A DNA stretch of 29,591 bases from an uncultured Clostridium sp. (lineage in GTDB: Bacteria; Bacillota; Clostridia; TANB77; CAG-508): the NCBI GenBank assembly GCA_900554365.1, contig USGY01000017.1, forward strand, positions 1 to 29,591, given 5' to 3'. Positions 8,955 through 16,304 of the stretch are shown in pieces (positions within the stretch are counted from its first letter, which is position 1; every line of letters begins with the position of its first letter). Made by a program: the position numbers and the translations under genes. The notes beneath the pieces were generated by a model that saw only the letters and a program-made list of their open reading frames with translations, ran no database searches and had not been told where the DNA came from.

Positions 8955-9236
8955 ATGGAAAAATTTTATGTTTTACAACAGGTAAATGCAATCAGAAACG
9001 GGAGTACGGCTACAATTGTTCTGGTAACCAATCCACGGATTGAAAATGGTGCTATTTACGCAACAGAAGTTGGCATAATAGATTCCAAAGAACTAGTTGC
9101 AAGTTTAATTTATGAAGCTTATACAAACGGATCTGGTGTCACTCTTGATAACTATGTTTTCAAACCTGTGGAGGCACGTGATTTCATCTGCATTGGTAAT
9201 GCAACGCTTGAAGAAATCAAAAAACCACTGTTCTAA
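8955..9236 (+). CDS. Unknown 93-aa cytoplasmic protein
   Basis: I do not recognise this protein. The ATG at 8955 is chosen over an in-frame ATG at 8844 because AGGAGG lies about 11 bases before it. The product begins MEKFYVLQQVNAIRNG and alternates short predicted beta strands (ATIVLVTN, GAIYATEVGII) with helices; it has no signal peptide or membrane segment. Like the gene at 167-679 it uses more G/C-ending codons than its surroundings and is a single-gene unit with its own strong terminator. It could be a small phage- or plasmid-type gene, but nothing in the sequence proves this. Confidence 0.65.
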   Translation: MEKFYVLQQVNAIRNGSTATIVLVTNPRIENGAIYATEVGIIDSKELVASLIYEAYTNGSGVTLDNYVFKPVEARDFICIGNATLEEIKKPLF

Positions 9237-9275
9237 TAATATGAATGGGAACAGGTATGTGACTATTGTCACTAT

Positions 9276-9317
9276 GAAGAGTCAGAACTTTGCGGTTCTG
9301 GCTCTTCAATTTTTTTA
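9276..9317 (+). terminator. Strong intrinsic terminator
   Basis: A 13-bp stem pairs GAAGAGTCAGAAC (9276-9288) with GTTCTGGCTCTTC (9295-9307), with one G-T pair, then AATTTTTTT. It follows the 93-aa gene. Confidence 0.88.
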
Positions 9318-9327
9318 TCATATTATA

Positions 9328-9356
9328 TGGACAAATATAAATTATAACTATATAAT
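9328..9356 (+). promoter_or_regulatory. Strong housekeeping-type promoter
   Basis: -35 TGGACA (9328-9333), an exact 17-bp spacer, and a perfect -10 TATAAT (9351-9356). It drives the small membrane protein that starts at 9383, right after the preceding terminator. Confidence 0.75.
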
Positions 9357-9382
9357 ACCAAAAAGAGGGGGGAGGAATAAAT

Positions 9383-9715
9383 ATGACATCAACCGAGGAA
9401 AATAGTATCAAAGATAACCAGATTGATTATAGCAAGAGATATAGAATTATAAGCAAAATTTTTATTGTATTGGAATTATTGTTATTTTTATTTGTTAATA
9501 CTTTAATAAGATGTGCCTGTGGTATACCAACTTTTAATGCAATTCCTCCAATTATAGTTTTTATAATTAATGTTATTTTTTACTTTATAACAAGAAATAG
9601 GGTAGATACTAAAAAAGAACTAAAATTTATGATTATTGTATATATTTTATTATTAATGATTTTTTGTATTTCATTAGTGGCAATTCCAAATCAACATCAT
9701 ACAATAATAGCTTAA
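9383..9715 (+). CDS. Small three-helix membrane protein, unknown
   Basis: A 110-aa protein with a polar, charged N-terminus (1-24) and three predicted membrane helices at about residues 26-43, 52-70 and 80-102. I do not recognise a family. GGGGGGAGGA just before the ATG is a very strong ribosome binding site, and the promoter directly upstream is close to consensus, so the gene is likely well expressed. The A/T-rich codon use matches the chromosome. No functional partner is apparent in its neighbourhood. Confidence 0.7.
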   Translation: MTSTEENSIKDNQIDYSKRYRIISKIFIVLELLLFLFVNTLIRCACGIPTFNAIPPIIVFIINVIFYFITRNRVDTKKELKFMIIVYILLLMIFCISLVAIPNQHHTIIA

Positions 9716-10068
9716 GAATATAGAAGTACATATCTAGTGGTACTAAAATAGCCTTAATCTTTTAAGAAGAAAGAGGGAGGATATATATAGTAGAAAAAAG
9801 CTTAAAAAATAAATATATAACATTGCACAAAACAGGGCTGTTGCGTAATTAGTCGAAATCTTAGGGAGAAATAAAAAATCTCCCTAAGGCACGGAAGGTT
9901 ACAATTAAATTCAAAAACTTTTTAAATCTTTATTTTTAATTCTGAAAATAAAATCCATATAACATTATCATTAACAAATATATATAGTTTAAAACAAACA
10001 ACTTAAATCAAGAGAAGTTTAAGTTGTTTTTTGTTGTGCAAAATTACTTACTGAAAGAAGGTGAAAAA
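9716..10068. other. 353-bp gene-free region with two hairpins before the replication module
   Basis: No supported gene. It holds a perfect 10-bp inverted repeat (CTTAGGGAGA at 9860-9869 with TCTCCCTAAG at 9879-9888) lacking a U run, and an intrinsic terminator at 9997-10033. AGGGAGG near 9773 is not followed by an open frame. The region may mark the left edge of the acquired replication module or hold a control region for it. Confidence 0.5.
9997..10033 (+). terminator. Terminator/attenuator-like hairpin just before the XRE gene
   Basis: AACAACTTAAA (9997-10007) pairs with TTTAAGTTGTT (10018-10028) and is followed by TTTTTG. It ends only 36 bases before the start of the XRE regulator gene, with no clear promoter in between, so transcription of that gene may have to read through it. 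Confidence 0.7.
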
Positions 10069-10290
10069 ATGAGTATAGGTGAAAATATAATTAAACTTAG
10101 AAAAGAAAGAAATTTAAGCAGAAATGATATGGCAAGACAAATGGCAGGTACAACTGAAAGAAATAAAGTTAAATGTGCAAACATGAAAATTGCAAGGATT
10201 GAAGAAAATAAATCAACAAATCCAGGAGTTTATACATTACAGGCTATTGCAAAAATTTTAGGAGTAACAATAGAAGATTTTTTAAAATAA
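10069..10290 (+). CDS. XRE-family helix-turn-helix repressor
   Basis: A 73-aa single-domain DNA-binding protein of the Cro/CI (XRE) type: IGENIIKLRKERNLSRNDMA gives helices 1-2, followed by the recognition region (KVKCANMKIARIEENKSTNPGVYTLQAIAKILGVTIEDF). The closing LQAIAKILGVTIEDFL is a hallmark of the family. The loop between helices 2 and 3 is longer than usual (GTTERNKVKCANM). The ATG at 10069 is used because GAAGGTG lies six bases before it; an upstream in-frame start would lie inside the terminator. It is the first gene of a closely packed plasmid/phage-like set and probably controls that set. Confidence 0.85.
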   Translation: MSIGENIIKLRKERNLSRNDMARQMAGTTERNKVKCANMKIARIEENKSTNPGVYTLQAIAKILGVTIEDFLK

Positions 10291-10308
10291 AAGGAGGAAA
10301 GAAACACT

Positions 10309-10755
10309 ATGGAAAATGAATTTTCAATTAAAGAAACAGCTAATGCAATAGGACAAACAGTACAAAATTTATACAGAAAAATACCAGAACTTAAAAAATT
10401 AGGATACGCAAGAGAAGATGAAAATGGAAATAAATTTATTACAATAGAAGGAGTAAATTATTTAAGAGATAAAATAATTAATTCTAAAAGACCTACAAAA
10501 GAAGAAGAAAGACAAGAAGCAGAAGAAAAAAATGTGAAAATCGCAAAACTGGAAACAGAAAAAGAATTTTTAGAAAAACAATTAGCAGAAGAAAGAGCTA
10601 AAAATAGAGATTTGCAAGATAGATACGATAAGAAAGATGAAGCATTTAATAAAATAAGTGTTGCAAATGCACAATTTTTAATTGATACAAGTAAACAAAT
10701 ACAGGCTGTTCCAGAAAAGAAAAAATTTAGTTTCTTTAAAAGAAATAGACATTAA
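10309..10755 (+). CDS. DUF536-like HTH and coiled-coil protein of plasmid type
   Basis: The 148-aa product has an N-terminal helix-turn-helix (about 5-58, FSIKETANAIGQTVQNLYRKIPELKKLGY, a MerR/DUF-like arrangement), then a long Glu/Lys coiled coil (about 65-115), and a basic tail ending KKKFSFFKRNRH. This layout is that of plasmid accessory proteins of the DUF536 type, found beside rep genes in firmicute plasmids, where they are thought to help replication or segregation. AAAGGAGGAAAG precedes the ATG, and the gene lies 18 bases after the repressor gene, so the two form an operon. The domain name is from memory of the family pattern; the exact role is inferred. Confidence 0.7.
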   Translation: MENEFSIKETANAIGQTVQNLYRKIPELKKLGYAREDENGNKFITIEGVNYLRDKIINSKRPTKEEERQEAEEKNVKIAKLETEKEFLEKQLAEERAKNRDLQDRYDKKDEAFNKISVANAQFLIDTSKQIQAVPEKKKFSFFKRNRH

Positions 10756-10774
10756 TGAAAGGAAGTTACGAAAG

Positions 10775-10966
10775 ATGTTATATACAATTATTTCTATTTT
10801 ATTACTAATACTTTTGATAATTAACTTATTAGCAGTTGCAATAATATTAAATATTTATTTAAAAAGAATCAAAGAAACAGATTACTTTTTTACTGAATTA
10901 ATTAAAACCATAGCAAAATTACAAGTAAAAGTAAGTGAAAATGAACTTTATTCAAAGGAGAAATGA
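10775..10966 (+). CDS. Small single-pass membrane protein, unknown
   Basis: A 63-aa protein whose first 33 residues form one long hydrophobic helix (MLYTIISILLLILLI...), followed by a charged, probably cytoplasmic helix ending SENELYSKEK. AAGGAAG upstream supports the ATG at 10775; earlier in-frame codons overlap the preceding gene. It lies 19 bases after the DUF536-like gene in the same operon. No family recognised. Confidence 0.6.
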   Translation: MLYTIISILLLILLIINLLAVAIILNIYLKRIKETDYFFTELIKTIAKLQVKVSENELYSKEK

Positions 10967-10969
10967 AAA

Positions 10970-11056
10970 ATGAATAATAACAAAAGAGATGTAAAAGAGC
11001 AATGGAAAAAAATTTTAGACAAGATAAAAAAATTAGATAACTTGAAAATGCAATAA
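10970..11056 (+). CDS. 28-aa small ORF in the replication module
   Basis: A 28-codon frame (MNNNKRDVKEQWKKILDKIK...) preceded by AAAGGAGAAA, beginning 3 bases after the previous stop. The product would be a basic amphipathic helix. The ribosome binding site and tight spacing favour a real gene, but at this size it could be chance. Confidence 0.45.
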   Translation: MNNNKRDVKEQWKKILDKIKKLDNLKMQ

Positions 11057-11092
11057 GCTAATTAAAAAAATTTTAATTAGGAGGAAAAATAA

Positions 11093-11680
11093 ATGGATCT
11101 AACAGGTGAAGCTAAACAATATCTTGATCAAAAAATAAAAGATAATTTTTTAGATTTACAAAATAAAATAATTGAAACTATTAAAGAAGAAATTAATTTG
11201 TCTTTAAATAGTTCTTTAAAAGACGCAAAAATACAAGAACTTAATAATATGAAAAAAGAAACAAATGAGATTTTAGAAACATACGCATTTAAAAGAAATA
11301 ATATAAACAATCTAAAAAACATGTATATAAATGCTATAAAAGTTGAGGAAAAACTTGGCAATTCAACTAAGGAATATGAAATAGAGTTAGAAAAAATTAA
11401 GCTTAATGAACTAAAACTTAATTACATCACAAATATTTTTAATAATTATATAAAAGAAAAATTAAAAGATGATATTACAAGCAACTATAAAAATACAAAT
11501 ATTCCTATAACAAAAGTACCAGATAAACGTAAGGCACTACTTTTACAGAATTACTATATGAAAAATAAAGACAAAAAAGACAATATTGATTTCTATGAGA
11601 ACGAAGATAGAATTTATTATGATAAAAAAGAATTAATAAAAGAATTAACACCATTGCTTTTTGGAATTTTTGGAATTTAG
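11093..11680 (+). CDS. Unknown 195-aa coiled-coil protein
   Basis: A Lys/Glu/Asn-rich, probably helical protein with long coiled-coil stretches (about residues 8-60 and 70-125) and a less regular C-terminal part. It ends in a short hydrophobic segment (LTPLLFGIFGI). There is no signal peptide. TTAGGAGGAAA precedes the ATG; a small AT-rich hairpin (11058-11080) lies just before the ribosome binding site. I do not recognise the family. It sits inside the operon-like set between the DUF536-like gene and the replication initiator, as unknown accessory genes often do in plasmids and integrated elements. Confidence 0.6.
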   Translation: MDLTGEAKQYLDQKIKDNFLDLQNKIIETIKEEINLSLNSSLKDAKIQELNNMKKETNEILETYAFKRNNINNLKNMYINAIKVEEKLGNSTKEYEIELEKIKLNELKLNYITNIFNNYIKEKLKDDITSNYKNTNIPITKVPDKRKALLLQNYYMKNKDKKDNIDFYENEDRIYYDKKELIKELTPLLFGIFGI

Positions 11681-11692
11681 GAGAAAAATGAT

Positions 11693-11862
11693 ATGAAAAT
11701 ATTTATAATAATACTTTTTTTATTAATTACTATTTCAATGTATTTAGTAATTGTCGGTGGGAATTTTACAAAACAGCCGAAGAAAGAAAAATTGAACAGG
11801 AAGAAGAATTAAAATTTTTAAATAATTATAAAAAACAGAAAGAGGCAAAAGATGAAAAATAG
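11693..11862 (+). pseudogene. Small membrane-anchored coiled-coil protein split by a frameshift
   Basis: From the ATG at 11693 (ribosome binding site TAGGAG), a hydrophobic N-terminus (MKIFIIILFLLIT...) runs to ...YLVIVGG and then, in the same frame, into a poor tail ending at 11812. One frame over, starting at TGG at about 11757, the same DNA encodes a typical charged coiled coil (WEFYKTAEERKIEQEEELKF) that stays open to a TAG at 11860-11862, overlapping the next start codon. The sensible product is the join of both halves (about 56 aa), so one base appears to be missing near 11752-11760. No canonical slippery heptamer was seen. It could be a broken gene, a sequencing error, or two short overlapping genes. 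Confidence 0.45.
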
Positions 11863-12436
11863 ATTATTAAACAAAATAGAAGAATATAAAAAATTAAAAT
11901 TTAAAATTGATAAATTTATAATTATATATTTTGTAATTTACTTAATATTAATTGTACTTTTTAGATTGAACATTATAAGTATTATTCTATTATCAATTAC
12001 TTTTGCAATTTTAACATATATTACATATTACTTTAAAGAAAAAACGAAAATACAAACTATCAATAATGAAAATGTTAATTTAAATGTTAAAGATATTTTA
12101 AAACTGTTGAAAGATTATTATACATTTTTAAAATATGAAATTTATGAAGAAAAAACAGCTATAAATACATTGTTCTTAGAAAAAAACAATAATACATATA
12201 AAGTTAAAGTATTAAATACTAACTTTCAAATCGAAAACTTGACTTTAAAACATTTTAAAGGCGATTTTAAAGATTTAAAACTTTCAAAACTTGTCTTAGT
12301 AATTAATAAAAGTATTGATAAAAAAATAAAAAAAGATTTAAGAAAAGATAATATTTTTATTATAGACAATGATTCTTTAAAGTTTATTAAATTTGAATGT
12401 GAAAACATTTTAAAACATGAAACTACTGAAAAATAA
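11852..12436 (+). CDS. Two-helix membrane protein with a possible degenerate Mrr-like domain
   Basis: The 194-aa product starts with a basic helix, then has two adjacent transmembrane helices (about 22-40 and 43-60), and a cytoplasmic C-terminal domain of about 120 residues. That domain reads KYEIYEEKTA, NNTYKVKVLNTN, and later LVLVINKSIDKKIKKDLRKDNIFIIDNDSL. This resembles the end of restriction-endonuclease-like (Mrr_cat) folds (an IVVTN...A...NI.LIDG..L pattern), but I do not see a convincing catalytic D...QxK set; KVKV replaces the usual QxK. The resemblance is weak. The ATG overlaps the previous coiled-coil frame by 11 bases, so the two are translationally linked. Confidence 0.6.
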   Translation: MKNRLLNKIEEYKKLKFKIDKFIIIYFVIYLILIVLFRLNIISIILLSITFAILTYITYYFKEKTKIQTINNENVNLNVKDILKLLKDYYTFLKYEIYEEKTAINTLFLEKNNNTYKVKVLNTNFQIENLTLKHFKGDFKDLKLSKLVLVINKSIDKKIKKDLRKDNIFIIDNDSLKFIKFECENILKHETTEK

Positions 12437-12520
12437 GTCTTTTAAATTAAAGGTTTTTAATATTTTAATTAATATTTATTAAAATTTAAATAAAATTTAA
12501 TAATATACGGAGGAAAAAAC

Positions 12521-13495
12521 ATGGGTGTTTTTAGAGTAGATAAAACAAAAAATTATACAGTAATGAGTAATTATCACTTTAGAGATAAAAGATTATCTTT
12601 TAAAGCAAAAGGATTATTATCTTTTATGTTATCGTTACCAGATGACTGGGATTATTCCGTTCAAGGATTAATTACTACAGCTAAAGATGGTAGAGATAGT
12701 GTAACTTCTGGTCTTAAGGAGCTTGAACACTATGGGTACTTAAAGAGAGAAGCAATCAGAGAAAAAGGAATAATAAAAGACTGGAATTATATTATCTATG
12801 AACAGCCTGAACAGTTATCTTGTAAAACTACTGGAAATACTCAACTTGAACCAGATACGGAAAATCCGAAAGTGGATAATAAACCAGATACGGAAAATCC
12901 AGATACGGAAAAACCACTTACGGAAAATCCGAAACAAATAAATACTAAAGATAATAAATATATAAATAATAATATATATAATATATCTTCAATTTCTGAA
13001 AAAAAATCTTCTAAGGAAAATGAAAATGAAGAATTTCACAATAGTGAAAAGGAAATAGAAAAAAATGAAAAAATAGATAATGCTATTAATGAGTTTGAAG
13101 AGATTTGGAAGAATTATCCTAAAAAAGTCGGAAAATCTAAGGCTAGAGAATTTTACATAGCTTGGACTATTAATGGTCGAAAACTTAAAACCAATAATTA
13201 CAGACTAAGAAAATTAACTAAAGAAGAAGTTGAGAAAGCTATTAAAAACTATAACTTAGAAGTAACAAACAGAGAGTATCAATATATTAAAAATGCTGAT
13301 ACATTCTTTAATACAGCAATTTTGGATTATATTACTTTAGAAAAACATAATTCGATTAGCAAAAATACTCAAACTCAAAGGACAAGTAGTACTTCAAAGA
13401 ATAGTAATACTTATAGAAATTATAGTCAAAGAAAATATAGTAAAGCCGATCTAAACAGATTATATGCTAATAGTTGGCTACAAAATAAACTGTAA
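12521..13495 (+). CDS. Plasmid/phage-type replication initiator with N-terminal winged helix
   Basis: The 324-aa protein begins with the well-known firmicute replication-protein block: TKNYTVMSNYHFRDKRLSFKAKGLL, then SLPDDWDYSVQGL and a winged helix ending GLKELEHYGYLKRE (about 8-85). A linker (105-165) holds PDTENP-type repeats and Asn/Glu-rich sequence. The C-terminal domain (about 185-270) has FEEIWKNYPKKVGKSKAREFY...YIKNADTFFNTAILDYI, the segment shared by phage replisome-organiser proteins. It should bind its origin and recruit the host helicase. ACGGAGGA lies before the ATG. Four 17-bp repeats in the linker coding sequence could be the iterons of an internal origin. There is no relaxase or integrase next to it. 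Confidence 0.83.
   Translation: MGVFRVDKTKNYTVMSNYHFRDKRLSFKAKGLLSFMLSLPDDWDYSVQGLITTAKDGRDSVTSGLKELEHYGYLKREAIREKGIIKDWNYIIYEQPEQLSCKTTGNTQLEPDTENPKVDNKPDTENPDTEKPLTENPKQINTKDNKYINNNIYNISSISEKKSSKENENEEFHNSEKEIEKNEKIDNAINEFEEIWKNYPKKVGKSKAREFYIAWTINGRKLKTNNYRLRKLTKEEVEKAIKNYNLEVTNREYQYIKNADTFFNTAILDYITLEKHNSISKNTQTQRTSSTSKNSNTYRNYSQRKYSKADLNRLYANSWLQNKL
12851..12934 (+). repeat. Four iteron-like 17-bp repeats inside the initiator gene
   Basis: CCAGATACGGAAAATCC occurs at 12851-12867 and 12884-12900. Variants follow at 12899-12915 (ending AAACC) and 12914-12930 (CCACTTACGG start). The last three have an exact 15-bp period, sharing CC at the joins. In the protein they give PDTENP-like repeats. 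Repeats in this place act as replication origins in several plasmid and phage initiator genes. Confidence 0.6.
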
Positions 13496-13508
13496 AGGAG
13501 GCAAAATT

Positions 13509-14558
13509 ATGGTCTACAATTTTGATAGTTTTATATATGATAATTTACAGAAATATATTGTAAAGGCAATAAATTCAAGAAAAATTATATTTAATAATGG
13601 TGAGAATTTATTGTTGCAAAATTTAGTTGAACATAAAAAACTAAATTTGAAAACTCTTGAAGTACTTTTTAAAGAAAAACATGAAGATTTAAATTTGAGT
13701 TATAGAGGGTTAAAGAATAAGCTTATAGATGTTGCAAAATTAAGTAAAGTTAAAGATAATACAGGAATTTCTATTAGCATTAAAGTTTATGATTTGGTAA
13801 AAGTGTCTAAAATTGAAAAAAATAAAACACGAAAAAAGTTTAATAGAAGTACAGTAACAGAAAAAGATGTCCAAAAATTAGATATATATGAAAATGGATA
13901 TATTTATTTGCAAAGTTTATCCAGTATGGTTCCACCATTAGTTTTAGGTGCAAAAGAAAATGAAGAAGTGCTAGATATGGCTTCTGCACCTGGAAGTAAG
14001 ACAACGCAAATATCTGCAATGATGAATAATACGGGACATATTTTTGCAAATGAATTGGATAAAATAAGGTGTGAAAGATTAAAATTTAATTTGGAGAATC
14101 AAGGAGCTACAAATGTTGAAGTTATAAATGGCAGAGGGGAAAGTCTTGGAAACAAATATCCTGAAAAATTTGATAAAGTTTTATTAGATACTCCTTGTAG
14201 TGGAGAAGGGAGATTTATTGCTGAAATCCCTAGTACATATAGAAATTGGTCAGAGCGAACAGTGAAAGATTTGGCTAAGCTACAAAAGAAATTAATAAAG
14301 AGCGGATATAATGCTCTAAAACCTAATGGAATTATGGTTTATTCTACTTGTACTTTGAACTTGGAAGAGAATGAAAATATTTTATCTTGGGCTTTGGAAA
14401 ATTTGAATTTGAAAATGCTTGATATTGATATAAATATAAAAAGTGCGATTAAAGGAGATAATACTGATACTTTTAAAGATATCGATAAGGCTATAAAGAT
14501 TTTGCCTACTAGGGAGATGGAAGGATTCTTTGTGGCAAAGTTGAAAAAGGTTGTATAA
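13509..14558 (+). CDS. RsmB/NOP-type m5C RNA methyltransferase with an unusual N-terminus
   Basis: S-adenosylmethionine-dependent RNA (cytosine-C5) methyltransferase. The 349-aa product has the SAM-binding motif DMASAPGSKTTQ (156-167), catalytic motif IV LDTPCSGEG (226-234, Cys230) and motif VI YSTCT (278-282, Cys281), so both family cysteines are present. It also has the segment YENGYIYLQSLSSMVPPLVL (127-146) typical of this fold. The first 110 or so residues are not the NusB-like domain of RsmB and I do not recognise them. There is no C-terminal RNA-binding extension as in RsmF. AAAGGAGG precedes the ATG 14 bases after the initiator stop, so it is cotranscribed with the replication gene, which is odd for a housekeeping rRNA or tRNA modifier. 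Confidence 0.85.
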   Translation: MVYNFDSFIYDNLQKYIVKAINSRKIIFNNGENLLLQNLVEHKKLNLKTLEVLFKEKHEDLNLSYRGLKNKLIDVAKLSKVKDNTGISISIKVYDLVKVSKIEKNKTRKKFNRSTVTEKDVQKLDIYENGYIYLQSLSSMVPPLVLGAKENEEVLDMASAPGSKTTQISAMMNNTGHIFANELDKIRCERLKFNLENQGATNVEVINGRGESLGNKYPEKFDKVLLDTPCSGEGRFIAEIPSTYRNWSERTVKDLAKLQKKLIKSGYNALKPNGIMVYSTCTLNLEENENILSWALENLNLKMLDIDINIKSAIKGDNTDTFKDIDKAIKILPTREMEGFFVAKLKKVV

Positions 14559-14614
14559 TATATAAATTGGTTGCAATAGCCATGAACGAAAATAAAGTGA
14601 ATATTTTGTTTTTA

Positions 14615-14656
14615 AAATTAGTACTATTTTAAATAGATAGTGCTAATTTTTTTTGA
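14615..14656 (+). terminator. Terminator of the replication/methyltransferase unit
   Basis: AAATTAGTACTAT (14615-14627) pairs with ATAGTGCTAATTT (14637-14649), with one G-T pair, followed by a run of T. It ends 27 bp before the IS left end. Confidence 0.8.
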
Positions 14657-14682
14657 AAATGTAAAAAAAAGGGATTTGTTAG

Positions 14683-14702
14683 GTGAATTGTAAAAGTAAA
14701 AT
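14683..14702 (+). repeat. IS30 left terminal inverted repeat
   Basis: GTGAATTGTAAAAGTAAAAT, identical in reverse complement to 16305-16324. The similarity continues weakly inward (TAGTTT against AAGTTT). Confidence 0.8.
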
Positions 14703-14708
14703 ATAGTT

Positions 14709-14880
14709 TGTAAAACTAACGTCTATTGTAAGATTAATATCTAAAAATAGGCGTTTTTTTAATGTAAATATATTGAAAAATACGATAAATTAGTGTAAAA
14801 TTAAAATAGATTTTAAGAAAAATTTGCATAACAAATAAGCAAAATCGATTTAGATTTTTTAAATGTAAGACTAACATCTA
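14709..14880 (+). repeat. Subterminal repeats in the IS left end
   Basis: Three related copies: TGTAAAACTAACGTCTA (14709-14725), TGTAAGATTAATATCTA (14727-14743) and TGTAAGACTAACATCTA (14864-14880). An inverted relative (TTGTAAGACTTACATCAA on the minus strand) lies at 16242-16259 in the other end. They may be transposase binding sites. Confidence 0.6.
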
Positions 14881-14893
14881 CTTTGCTTAGTAA

Positions 14894-14907
14894 TGGTTCT
14901 ACAGAAC
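14894..14907. repeat. Small palindrome downstream of the transposase
   Basis: GGTTCT and AGAACC flank a two-base loop, within the larger near-palindrome TAATGGTTCT...AGAACCTATTA. It may end the transposase transcript, but no U run follows in that direction. Confidence 0.35.
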
Positions 14908-14920
14908 CTATTAAGTTAAT

Positions 14921-16222
14921 GCAAGTGTTTCTGATTTAAGTGTTTTATTTAATTTTTAAAAGGTATGGTTGTAGTGTGACCATATCTTTTTCAATCTTTT
15001 GTATGTTAAGTTTCTTTAGTACCATATCATCATAAAAATAAGTAAATACTTCATAAGGTGTTCTTCCACCCAAACTAGCTCTTGGTGTTGAATTTATGTG
15101 AGAAAACATTAAATCTAAATCTTCTTGAGTTAGTTTATCTAAGTTTCTTTTGTTCGGTAAAATATTTCTAACAAGATTATGATTGTTTTCAACATGAGGT
15201 TTTTGGTCTGGTCGTTGAGGATCACAATAGAATATATGACCTCTGGCTTCATCTGTTTGATAGTTGTTTTCAAATAAATCGTATTTCTCGAATTCTGAAC
15301 CTCTGTCTGTAAGTAATAATGAAAAATGAGTATAATAATCATCTTCTAGTAGTTCTTGGAGTTTATCTAGTGTACTTGCCATTGATACAGAAGTTCTTTC
15401 TTTATGTAGGAAACCTATCATTAAACCTGTATTTTCAAATATAAAAGTTTGAATAAATGGACCGGATTGACTATTGTAAACAGTATCCATTTCAGTAGTA
15501 TGTTCAAAAGGATGAGTCTTTGCGTATTCTAAATAATCTTTGTATTCTCGACCCTCATAATTAACAGGTTGTCTTCTTTTTTTTAGTTTCTTGGATTTAA
15601 TTCTTCTTTGAACTTTTTTCTTTAAAGAAAAATTATCTATCCCAAATTCTTTAAAAAGGCCCATTTCTATGTAAGTATATAATGTTTTTGCACATTGAGT
15701 GATTTCTGGATGATTTTCTAGTATTTGGTATATAGTTTGACCTTTATCTAATAGTGGTTTGATAATAGTGGCAATTTGTTTTAATTCTGGATAATCCAAA
15801 TTAACACCAACACGAGAATCCACAAGAGTATATAAATATTGTTCATTGGCTTTATTTGCGTAATAGAAGTATTTATCTAATTTACACTTACTGATATTAG
15901 GACAACAATTACAAGCTCCAATATTACGGTCTCTTCTCGAACAAGATGGTTCTTGATATCTTTGGCATTTCTTAATACATCTATGGCATTCTTTTAAATG
16001 AATACAAATACTGTCTGCATTAAATGTGTTACGAGGTTTTAATTTTCTATGCTTTAAAATTTCTTTTGAAACAGTTGAAATATTACGATTAATTTTTTTA
16101 GCAATTTGAGTTTTAGATAAACCATCAATAATACCTAATTCAATATTTTTTCTATTTTCTAAAGAAAGATGTGTAACATATTTTTTATTCATATATAACT
16201 CCATTTCCTCAGAAACACTTGC
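14921..16222. repeat. 14-bp inverted repeat pair flanking the transposase gene
   Basis: GCAAGTGTTTCTGA (14921-14934) and its exact complement (16209-16222) lie just outside the transposase frame but inside the IS ends. The right copy overlaps the transposase leader, so it could be an operator or an internal end. Confidence 0.65.
14945..16192 (-). CDS. IS30-family transposase
   Basis: DDE transposase acting by cut/copy of the surrounding IS. Counting from the ATG at 16204, the product has an N-terminal HTH_38-type domain (THLSLENRKNIELGIIDGLS, then KTQIAKKINRNISTVSKEI), a Cys/His-rich stretch (about 66-107, several CxxC pairs) that is longer than in classic IS30 and could bind zinc, and a catalytic core with Asp240 (TEMDTV), Asp300 (LLTDRGSEF) and Glu339 (VENNHNLVRN). 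The DDE triad is complete, so the enzyme may be active. I favour the ATG at 16192 (GGAG six bases upstream) over 16204; the difference is four residues. It is the only gene of the element and appears undamaged. Confidence 0.9.
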   Translation of the reverse strand: MNKKYVTHLSLENRKNIELGIIDGLSKTQIAKKINRNISTVSKEILKHRKLKPRNTFNADSICIHLKECHRCIKKCQRYQEPSCSRRDRNIGACNCCPNISKCKLDKYFYYANKANEQYLYTLVDSRVGVNLDYPELKQIATIIKPLLDKGQTIYQILENHPEITQCAKTLYTYIEMGLFKEFGIDNFSLKKKVQRRIKSKKLKKRRQPVNYEGREYKDYLEYAKTHPFEHTTEMDTVYNSQSGPFIQTFIFENTGLMIGFLHKERTSVSMASTLDKLQELLEDDYYTHFSLLLTDRGSEFEKYDLFENNYQTDEARGHIFYCDPQRPDQKPHVENNHNLVRNILPNKRNLDKLTQEDLDLMFSHINSTPRASLGGRTPYEVFTYFYDDMVLKKLNIQKIEKDMVTLQPYLLKIK

Positions 16223-16304
16223 TTATTTAATTATACCAAATTGATGTAAGTCTTACAATTAGTATAGTGTATAACTTAAATATATTATTTAATATTTAAA
16301 CTTG

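Noticed and set aside
9112..9405. A 97-codon frame overlapping the 93-aa gene and its terminator
   Set aside because: It runs through a strong terminator hairpin and the promoter of the next gene and has no ribosome binding site.
9820..9860. ACAGGGCTGTTGCGTAATT, reminiscent of the end of an insertion sequence
   Set aside because: No matching inverted end and no transposase remnant were found nearby.
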